In this document: piece after piece, positions 1-10,191 of the stretch
Position numbering within the stretch: the first letter of the stretch is position 1
Layout of the letters: each line of letters opens with the position of its first letter
Assembly (NCBI GenBank): GCA_945910005.1
Contig: OX246746.1
Coordinates: forward strand, 27,799,075 to 27,863,074
DNA length: 64,000 nucleotides
Direction of reading: 5' to 3'
DNA from: Isoperla grammatica
Lineage: Eukaryota > Arthropoda > Insecta > Plecoptera > Perlodidae
Translations under genes and position numbers: made by a program
The notes under the pieces: generated by a model
What the model was told of the DNA's origin: nothing
Databases searched by the model: none
The model's input: only the letters and a program-made list of their open reading frames with translations

Positions 1-1805
1 AAGACCACAAGGTAAAGTGCAAGCTGGCTGGCTACGGAACAGGTGGCGGAATGCAGATAACGCCAAAATTCCCGGAACGCGAGATCATTGACGAGACCGT
101 CCGCTGTCGTGGTATTTGGATTCGCAATTTATTTATTCATCCTCCACAATTTCATGTAAAAAACTGTTTACGGAATAAATAATGGTTTCAGCAGCCAAAG
201 CTGTTGCCAATAGACACAGGAACAGAATACAAAATGTATTACAAAACGAGAATAATCAAATATCACTGCTTCCAGTGTACACTCTGTATCCATATCCTCT
301 TTCCTAACCTCTTCCTCTTTCTTCTAACTGAAACATAACTTGAGAAAATTATTGAACTAAAGTTCTTGTCTTTTTAACCGGAGCCCGGCGTTTTGTGGGT
401 TCAAAGAAACTAGGATGTCGCCTGCTCTATTGTAGACCTTTCTAATTTGACAGGTAGGATGGGCCTCCCCGGAACACCGAAGTACAATTACATCCAATAC
501 ATATTGGTCCGCTGCTAGTGAACCATCAGTAGTATCGTTACTTGCATGATTTGTCATGTCCACCTGCAAATGCCAAGCTAATAGCTAGCTGCTTGAAATA
601 TTTGAGAAATGCTTTGTTTTGCCTGACCAGCTTATTGTACCGGATGTGTCGGGATAACTTATCGACGCAGAACGCACGTTTCGTTACAAGCTCTTGTGCC
701 CCTCCTAAAGACTGAAATGTTTTATTTGGACTTCGTTTATATTTTCGCAACAATATTGCTAATCGGAACGTAGCTTGGGTGCGTAACAGTCGCCTTCTAA
801 TGCCGAAGCTATGATAATCGACCACGGCCAATTACTGTAAGATGTGCGGTCTAATAGTAATAAGTACATCAAACAACAAACATTGGTTTGTATAAAAATG
901 TGTTCTAATCATTTTGCCTGTTATTTTCGAAAAGTATTGTAACGCAATGTCGTTTGCCTCGAATTTCGTTTTTATTTATTTATTAATTTATTTATTTATG
1001 TATGTTTATCCTTATTTTATAGGGGACAACGGACAACGAACATTACGTGCTAGGGATTGGTGTTCTAAATGATTATTTAGAGTTCCATAGAAAAAAATAA
1101 AAAAATGAAACGCGCATACCATTTTTCATTGATGTTTATTTAACTAAAAGTTAACATAATTATCAAACATCGCAAATTGTCAAGCCGGGCCAAAATTATT
1201 CTTTGAAATAATTCCACCCATATAATTGAAGTTAGGCCTATTCATCTGACGCAGGCCTATGCGTGTTTCCCGTCGCGGATCATTTACCTTTTTCTTGGCC
1301 GAATTTATTTTTTAAACATTATTGTTATTCAACATTTTTAAGTGAAAGTTGCTCCCGTAAAATTGACTTTTTGAAGACATAATCCGACCAATATACTTTT
1401 GTCTTTCGCGTCTCGAATTATTTGTTTATGTCTACGTAATTGAGAGGTAATTGTTATTATATATTTGTTATTTGGGGGGGGGGTCTCCTTGTCCGCGTTT
1501 GAACGTCGTTTCAAAAATATATTTAAAAGTTAAGTTTAGGGCTTAAAAGTTAAACCACTTTTCCCATCTCTATTATAAGGTGATTGCCTGTTCAGGTTTG
1601 TCCATAATTCTAGACATGGGAATAATGGGGAGTAAAATTCCAAGGGTGCTATGTGTAGAACTCAGTCTTAACATTTGTCTAAAATGTCGCACATGCCTGA
1701 TCCAAAAACTTCTCGAACGTCAACAGAAAAGTGGGTGTAGCGGGGTAGGATTACTTGGCATACTCTTCTCGCTGTGCTGTGCATTACATCACAAGCACTA
1801 ACGTC
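1..1805. other. No recognised gene; left-edge spacer
   Basis: I see no protein I can assign here. The stretch is AT-rich, has a TTTA-rich patch near 969-1000 and a run of nine G near 1476. Two overlapping minus-strand reading frames (357-831) are listed separately. Confidence 0.5.
357..831 (-). other. Two overlapping unassigned reading frames
   Basis: A basic minus-strand frame (538-831, about 97 codons, opening with TTG, not ATG) overlaps a second frame (357-569, 70 codons). A plausible splice acceptor (TTTGCAG before GTGGAC, near 560) would enter the second frame, which could then be a terminal exon; a frameshifted remnant is equally possible. I recognise no domain or family. The upstream TAA just before the first frame argues against a simple exon start there. 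It may be noise, a decayed repeat or the 3' end of an unknown gene. Confidence 0.15.
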
Positions 1806-2341
1806 CAGTTTTGTTTAAGCTACTTTTTAAAAGAAGCACTGTTACAGCTACAGCTACTTGATCTTTGAAAGTAACTTAGCTACTTTTCAGCTACTGTATT
1901 TTGTCAAGTAGCTCGCTACTTGTACAGCTACTCAAAAAAAGTAGTGACGCTACTTAACTGCTGCTTTCATTTTTTATAAAGGACCAAGAATACGTACTAT
2001 TTATTGAAACCGCGGTACGGTCCGGAGGTGAGTCATACTCATATCACAGCTGATAGGGTGAAACAGGAAACTCAGTGCTGGGGAGGCGGTTTTGGGACTA
2101 TCGAGCAAGAAAGCCAATGTCAGTCGTCATTCCGAGCCTGTGACGGTGGGAATTGTGGCGGGCGAAACAAACGTGTGTTTGTTTATTGCAAAAATAGAGT
2201 AGCGGCGACTTTTCGCTACAAATACTCGCATATAGTAGCTTGCTACTCGCTACTTTACTGCATTTTCAAATGTAGCGCGCTACCAGTCTCGCTACCAAAA
2301 AAAGTAACATGCTACAAGTAGTGCGTTACTTAACAACACTG
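1806..2341. mobile_element. hAT-like non-autonomous element with AGCTACTT/GCTACTT subterminal repeats
   Basis: The left end reads CAGTTTTGTTTAAGCTACTT. The right end, reverse-complemented, reads CAGTGTTGTTAAGTAACGCA, close to the CAGTGTTG terminus common among animal hAT elements. Many copies of GCTACTT/AAGTAGC lie within about 150 bp of both ends, as in hAT subterminal repeats. No transposase is present. I could not find a matching 8-bp target duplication (ctaacgtc against caaaatgt), so the left boundary is uncertain. Confidence 0.45.
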
Positions 2342-3479
2342 CAAAATGTGCATTCAAACACATTACACACTAAGCTTATCAAATACTATATCCAAGGGAA
2401 ACTTGCGCACCCTCAGAACAAAGAGAGTAGAAAGTGGGGAAAGGAAACGTGGTGACTGGTGATTGGGTTTCGCTAACACCCCATTCACATCACTCGCATC
2501 TCACGAGTTGGCTTCAGTTGACTATAATTTAGTGTGAACGTACAAACTCGATTACTTTTAACCATTGGCGGTGAATCACATACACCCACTTGGAAGTGTG
2601 CTAAAGTAACAATCATTGTTGCCATGTGTAGTAAAGAATGCAAATGGGGTGTTCAATGCCATGCATATCTGAATAGTCGGATGCCATAAAAGAAAGTCGT
2701 TCTTGGTAAAACTGGTGGAATTGTAGGTGGCAAAATGAACTAGCGATTTTGCATCCATGCTATGTATAGTATTATACAGTTTAAGAAAATAGTCAGATAT
2801 TTATGTATATATAATTCATGTTTTATTAACAATACACCCACTATGAGAATGTGGGCAAATTGTTTAAGATGCGAAACATCATATTAACAAAAGCAGTACA
2901 TATATATAGTACATATACAGTACTATACTGGTAAATATTTAAAAAAAACTAGCAGTCAGGTTAATATAGCACAAGCCGATTTAGTATGAGTCTCTTGGAT
3001 ATAGAGTTGGGTACAATTCAAAACATGTATAAGCCATACAATGCCTAGCAAAACGAAATATCCAAGAGCACAGAAAATACAGTTATACATACTTTGCACT
3101 TGGGAACTTTGGTACATTGGCCACGTGTGCATAGTGGTTGAGGAAAACAAGTTTCTCCCTTCAAAGGCAACGTCATACTCGCAATTACAAGAATTATGTT
3201 GCATAATCACAGCTATTACATTTCTCCCACAAAAACAATTTCTTTAGGATCAAGATATAAAATACCTCCTTTACATCAATGACAAAAATAGGCTTATGAC
3301 AAACAACATGTATGTTTTAGTTATCTATACAGAAGCATTAAATAGTATGCATTGACAATATTTCTTATAGTATGTTGGAATTTATGATAGGCTACCATTG
3401 AAAAGAATGCTTCAGATAATTCTCTAGACAACATATCGTGTTAAGCTCAGTACCGGTACTTAAAACATGTAAAAATAAA
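2342..3479. other. Spacer downstream of TMEM199, probable 3' UTR
   Basis: No gene is visible. The sequence directly 3' of the minus-strand TMEM199 stop codon is AT-rich and should hold its 3' UTR. I did not identify a convincing polyadenylation site. Confidence 0.35.
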
Positions 3480-5079
3480 CTACTCTTGATGGTGCTTCAA
3501 CTCCTCTGGGCTCATACCATCAGTTTCATATTCACCCGGTACATTAAAGTCTTCATTAAGTTTCTTGGCCAGAAAGTAAATTTCGGCCAGAGCGATGATC
3601 AATGCGGCGATCACTCCTAACAATAGTCGAAACCCAAAATCTAGATCACCCACCATCAATTCCACTCCAGTGAATCCAAAGAGGAAGCCAGCACCAACAG
3701 ATATCACGAACTGAGCCACTGCAATCAACTGCCGGTTTATGGCTTTTACTGAAAGTACAAATAAACAATGATTAGAACACATTTCATTTTGTATATGACT
3801 GGGAACCATACTGACAAACAGATAGGAAAATAAAGAGAATAGTAATTTAAATGCGAGCCAAATCCAAATACATAGACTTACTGTTGGGTTGGGCCCTAGA
3901 CACAGGAACAGTACGGACTGTGAGACACAATTATTTCCACGGCTAGGTATCTGTGCGTCCGTGACACAGAATTGCCAATGGGCCGAACATTTCTGAGCTG
4001 CAGCCTATACTTTATACCTCATAACAAAGAATCTTTCTAAAACCTCTTCCGAATTAGACTAGTTTTCTCAGATTTGCCGAAAGCTAGAAGTTGTGTCTCG
4101 CGGCATGCAGTGCTTTCTGTGTCAAGGCTCATACTGTTCCAAGAAGCTCACTTGTGAGTCGCAAGAGCCAATTTTCACTCGCAGATGGCAAGCAGATTTT
4201 TTGAGGTTTATCTTTATTGTTTAATGGTAGGCCTATGCCTAGGCTAATATTTAATATTGAGTCAAAAATTAAGTGACTTATGGAGTAGACCTAGACAGTA
4301 TACAATAAAGTGGCTTCAGAAAAATGTTTTTTAACCAAATTACATAGACCATTAGGCCTAACAAACATTCTCATAGACCTAAAAAAATTATTAAAATTGC
4401 ACCCGAAATGTCAACCAAATAGACAGCCATTATGGTAATATGTAGCCTAGACAAGAAAAACACTAAAGTTCAATTCAAAGCCTAGAGAAGTAGGCCTATT
4501 GATTTTTGTGCATCATGAATCATGAATCATGATTCATGCATCTTATTTGACATTACAGTAATCACTACCTTGTCCAGATTTTCTATAATAGCCTATCTAG
4601 ATGTAGGAATGTAGTTTAAGGATAGGTAGAGAAAATGGAACAGACATATAATATATACAGGCAAAATATAACGTACTTTGAGCACCAATTGATTCCTCGG
4701 GTTCTCGGTACCGCACTGCGTCGACATTCTTTGTCATCGATCTGTAGTCTCGTTGAGATTGTTCAATTTTCAATTTCTGGACTCTCGCTTCCAGTTCAGG
4801 ATTTCTCGTAACTGTCTCCGGTCCAGGTAAAAGTACTTGAATACCTTCCATAAGCTCAAAAAATTGTATCAGGTCATCACTTGTTCCGAATGCCTCTATG
4901 TATGTGTGCAGCCACTTTATGTCGTATACTGTGATAAGTAAATTCGTCTGCACATTAGGATGCACTAGTTTTAACTGCCTGATGGTCTCGGGAAGATTTT
5001 CACACTCGGGTAAGCAATTGTACAGATATTCTCTGAGCCTTTTTGAAGGTATTATTCTAAGAATGTGACTGTCATCCAT
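3480..5079 (-). CDS. TMEM199: Transmembrane protein 199 (Vma12-like V-ATPase assembly factor)
   Basis: Coding exons on the minus strand are 5079-4677 and 3748-3480 (TAG stop), joined by a GTACGT donor and a TTTCAG acceptor, giving 223 residues (human protein about 208). Residues 92-105 (RNPELEARVQKLKI) and the following basic stretch match the conserved cytosolic region of TMEM199. Two hydrophobic segments at about 141-163 and 172-195 match its paired C-terminal membrane helices. The family is ER/Golgi-resident and, like yeast Vma12, helps assemble the V0 sector of the vacuolar H+-ATPase. The start at 5079 gives an N-terminus that aligns with human; the frame stays open to an ATG at 5208, inside BLOC1S5 coding sequence. 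Only 37 nt separate this start from the upstream BLOC1S5 stop, so a shared transcript or an internal promoter is likely. Confidence 0.93.
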
Positions 5080-5116
5080 CCTGAAGCTTTTGTAGCCTAT
5101 CTGTGCTGATTTTAAA
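5080..5116 (-). promoter_or_regulatory. 37-nt BLOC1S5-TMEM199 intercistronic gap with acceptor-like CAG
   Basis: The whole space between the BLOC1S5 stop (TAA, 5119-5117) and the TMEM199 ATG is 37 nt. It ends in AAAGCTTCAG followed by G and the ATG, so a 3' splice-site-like CAG lies one base before the start codon. The pyrimidine tract is weak. It could be a trans- or alternative cis-splice acceptor, or chance; no promoter element is recognisable in so short a gap. Confidence 0.35.
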
Positions 5117-8100
5117 TTAATAGTTAAGATGTAATTTTCTTTCAAGATCTGTATAGAACTCTTTGAGTTCCTCTTCTTTCTCTTCAAATGTTTTATCAAC
5201 ACACACACACTTCTGTGTCATGTCCTCAATAAACTTCTCCCATTCTACTTTCCGTAACTCTCGTTTTGAATTCAGGGAAGTATTGGATCGGTACTGTTCT
5301 TCTTTATCTATTATTTTATTACACATAGACAGTGCTACCTCCAAATTAGCATTCAATGTTGGTAGATGAACATCTGATGCCAACTGTACTCGTTGAATTT
5401 GTGTGTCTTTAATATCGGTCACACGTTCAAGGATTCGAAATAGCTCCTCAATTTCTCGATCAGAACGTTTTTCCTGAAACGAGTCACTATTATTAACAAT
5501 GACAATAATGTAGAGTGATCCGGGGCTAAAACGGGACAATTTTCAACACTGCTTTTAAAAGTTGGTTTTAGCATCCTAGCATACTATCACATGATTTATT
5601 TGTTCTACCTGATGTATTTTTTATTGATCTTGAGACGGTACAGGCTTGTCCCACACGACTTGGGTGTTCTAAAAAGCCATATGTGCACCAAGTCGAGGGA
5701 AACCACTCAGAAGAGTATCAGTTTTCTAAATTATTTTACATTTTAAACGACGGTCTGGTGTTGGTCTTGGAGGGGAGGTCAGAGGTTGTTACCACGCCGA
5801 GGGTGAGAACTTCCACTTCAAGGCTAAATACCAGGCTAGTCCATTTTTAGGCCACTACATCCCCCTAGTTAGGATAAACCAAATTCAAAATCTTTCATTA
5901 CGTCACTATATTTGAGCCTTCTGATTGGTCGCCCTAAGAACACAGGGGCAAGTTTGTAGCCGGAGTCCTGAGGGACGTGTGTGGTAGCAGAAAGAAGATG
6001 GCCTTTGGCCGAGTGGGTCGGTATTTTAGAGGTAAAACGGCTGACGAGACAATGGCCGGGTTGGCCGAGGAGGAGGAAGTGCAAGGGTGTGTTTGTGTAT
6101 AGTAATCATAATTAATAAGTAACATATAATACAAATAAACGAATCAACACATAAATCCAATCAAGCACTATCAACAGAAGAACCACAGCTACAACACAAT
6201 ATAGACACTGTAATCATCCGACCCTTCCACACCTGGGCCCTTATTCTGTAAAAATTTGTCGTGCGAAACGAAACGAGAACCAAACTAAATCTCGTCCTGC
6301 TGACGTCATTACGAGCCGATAAAATATAGGGAGTAACAAACATGAATTATTTACAATAATACATACTTTTCGCAAAATCCTAGACCCTTCTGTATCCTAC
6401 AGGACGAGATTTAGTTTAGTTCTTGTTTTGTTTCACACAACAACTTTGTACAGAATAAGGGCCCAGCTCTCCGGCTACTACATCTATCTACACCGATCAT
6501 CACGACCGTCTCATCAAGCCATCTCAATCACTCGTTGCAGCACTCCATCTCACCGCCAGCAACAGGTATCGCTTTTTTTTTACTTCTTTACCCATCTATG
6601 GCCATAGGTTAGTAAATAACGATATTTCTTCAGATTTGTGTCTTCGTTCATTAATTTTGTTTAATGTATTTAATTTCTTTTTGTATAACCTCCTTTCATT
6701 TCATTTAATTAAAATATATGCTTAATACTATTCTATTTTTGTATTTTTGTTATCCTATATCCTACAACCATAAATTCATCTTTTTAATTTAGCAACAATG
6801 ACAGTTCAATGTATTTGTGCTCTACAACAACCCAAAGTTTGAGCTAGCTGAGGGTTTGTTTTTGTTTTCATTTATTTTATTTCCATTTCAATTTTTCCGT
6901 ATTGTCTCAATCTTATCGAATCAATAGGAGTTTATAGGCGTACTAAAATATGATACTTATTGTGTCCCATTTTAGCCCCGCCAATGGGGCTAAAAGTAAA
7001 ACGGGACATCACTCTATCTATCCTGTTGTGGATCAGATCATGTTTATGGGGCTACTGTCGGGCACAGCGGGACTAAGCTTATATGTGGATTTTTTTCAAA
7101 TTTTTCAGACATTTACTATTGAAAAAAATATATTTTCCATAAAGGAATTAATTCCTAGGCCTCCCTAATCAATTCCGAAATTTTGGAATCTATGTCATCC
7201 CTAATTTATATTTGTATAAATTTATACAATTGTATACCCAGAGTAAGTAACATGGTACAAAAAAGAATGCGTGTCACATCTTGATCTGAAGTAACATTTT
7301 ACAAAAGAGTTACCATAAGTTACTCCAGTCTAGATCTAGATCCATCAGAGTATGACAAATGAACATACTTTTTATGGTAAACATCTTAAGGCCTACTAGC
7401 TTGTCCCACCTTCTTATTTCTTCCAATCTCTCCCAACCCAGTCCCTCTACCATCTTTGTCATGCTCTCGTACTCCCTACCTCCTAATGTTTAACGCTCGT
7501 CCATAGGCCTATGGCAGCTACCATTACTTTTCTGGCTGTCTTCTTCAGTAATACGCTACATTTATCAGGAGCTTTAAACCGGTTTAAGTTAATTGTTTTA
7601 AGGGTTAAATCGGTTTAATGGTGTTGGTGAACACATTGATTTATCTAAAAACGGTTTAACTTAGGTCGCTTTCCAAAGTGACCTAGAACAGTTAGCCTAA
7701 ACCGATTTAATTTGACGTGATAAACACTTAAAACGGTTTAAGACGCCATCTTTTCGCAACCTAGCGGCAACTGAGTGTACTCATTTGACAATTATTGCAA
7801 GGCGCGAACGCGACGGAAAAAGAAAACGCAAAAAGAAAAATTATTGTCCCGTTCAGGAAACTGGAAACAAGAAGAAGTTATGTTATGGAAAAAAGTAAGT
7901 GATTACTCAGTTATCTTCTCTGCTGCTGAAAGTACATTATAGGTTATGTAGGTGTGTAACACCGCTTACTGAATGTTGCGCACCGCCTTACTGTAGGCCT
8001 AAGTGTTTTTAGACGATTTACGACATCTGTCGGGAGAATATCAAAGTTAGGCCTACTTTAAATCGGTTTAAGTCGTAATTTGTAAGCCGAATTGTCAACG

Positions 8101-10160
8101 CCTTGATAAACGTAACGACTTACCGAAACCGTTTCACCTTAAATCATTTTAAAAAGCCCTGATAAATGTAGTGATAGCCTACTTCAAGTTTAGGCTATAG
8201 GCCTACTAGCAATGCTTCCAATCTATCTCCAATGAAGACTAAACCCACAACAAAGAGATAGCCTAGGCCAACTTCCTTTGCAATAATATATTGTCTACCT
8301 ATCTTTGAGTGGACCCTTTCAAAATGTTTTTTGTTGTGTCAGAACCAAAGTTGTTTCACCAACAGCATTGGTGACCACAATGCATTGCACCATCCACCCT
8401 AACAGACCTCTCTATTTTTGGAGGTATAGCCCAGTGCACCTACCTACCTTAACCTGAGCAAGGATTTAAATGTGACAGACCCATCTCAGGTCAATGATTA
8501 AAATAGGGACCTCGATGTAACCCAGCAATGAGGTTGGCTCCTGTATTTAGATGAACATTACACATATGCGTACCTTTGGGCGAGGCTTCACCCCGTAGCT
8601 GCTACAGGCCTAGGCCCTACCATTGGGTTGAGCCAACATAGGGTCTAGATACCTACTTTAAATCACAGCTGTTGGCACAACTGTAAAGGCCTATCCTACC
8701 TAGGCTAGGCCTAGACCTTGTGTCAATTGTCAGAAGGTCTAGGCTTAGGCCTAGGAAAACCTTCCTTCATTGTTTATCATTTGACAGCTAGGCCTAGGCC
8801 TAGGCTAAAGTTGCGTTTACTGTTCGGCGTTTGGAGCGACGCGGTAGACGCGGCAACCAATCAAGTAGCTAGTTTGCAGCGGCAGACGCGACGGTGCCAA
8901 ACGGGCGACTGACTTGAGCGAAGTCCAACATTTGTCGTGCGCCGCGTGCGGTAGGCGCGATTTAGTCACAGTTCATCACGGTTTTGTTGACAGCTGTGAA
9001 GAGGCGGTGCTTCATAAATCTTCTAATTCACGGTTTTGTTTTCAATTAAAACCAACCATATCTAACAGCTATGGATAAGTCATTTGAAGTGATGTTAATT
9101 CAAAACGTGGAGAAGAGCAGTGTTCTGTGGTATCCAGGCCACCTGCATGGGCCTAGGGCAGCTAGGCCATTGGGTTTTGAAGTTTGAACCCATTGGCTAA
9201 GCCTAGGCCTAGGCATTAACAACTCTTGTCGTTCGACTGCGTCAGTGACAGCAAAAACATGGGCTGTCACGGTCGCAATCGAACGACAAGAGGATTAGCC
9301 CCCGATCTCAAGGCATAGGCCTATGCCTAGGCTTACCTATGGGCCTAGCCCATACCGCTATGTTTAGAGCTTATACCTACGTGTTTTAGGTGTAATGCCT
9401 ATAGCCTAGGCTAGGTGTAGGCCTAGGTAGGCCTCCCGGTACCTCTGAACTATATAGCCTAGCCTATACATTCCATAATCGCGCGGGAAACGCAGAATAG
9501 CAGCGCCAAACCACGCTCAACAGTTAACAGTTCGGCGCTTGCAACGCGCCTGCCGCGTCGCTCCAAACGCCGAACAGCAAACGCAGCTTAAGGGGACAGT
9601 TCGGTGAAATTTTCTAAAAAAATGAAAAATGTGGCCCTTGTTTTAAAAAGAGAAGACGCATCTACTGAAGATGCTTTTTTATATTGGATAGTTAAAAGAA
9701 TGGCAAAAAAAGCCATCTTGGCACAAGAAAAAAAAAAAAAAAAAATTGTGAACTTCAAAGGCCAATATCTTTTAATTTTTTTTTTACATTTGTGGTAACA
9801 ATTTTTCCTACTTCTTCAATTTTAAATATAGAAGCTTGATTTTTTTTTTAAATGTGTAAAACATTACTCCAAGCAAAATTGGGTTGGGATTTGGTGATTG
9901 AATTATGATTGCTCAATTTAAAAATTCTTTACTAACGATTTGTTGGTAAAATCCTAATTTGTAAGAACGACTGTCATTTAAAAATCATATTTTCCAAAGT
10001 ATTATGAAATTAACAAAATGCCATCCCAGTTTTGAAGACATTAGCCTATGTTAATGAATCTAAAAAGTGTTTAAAATTTAAAATTGATGGCCAATTACAG
10101 AGTCCTTAGCGTTTCTAGTCTTACCCTGTTTAAACAATGAAGTTTTCCATTGTTGCCAAT

Positions 10161-10191
<31 letters not shown>

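Noticed and set aside
2004..2321. 105-codon plus-strand frame
   Set aside because: It lies inside the hAT-like element and reads through its subterminal repeats; no transposase similarity is seen.
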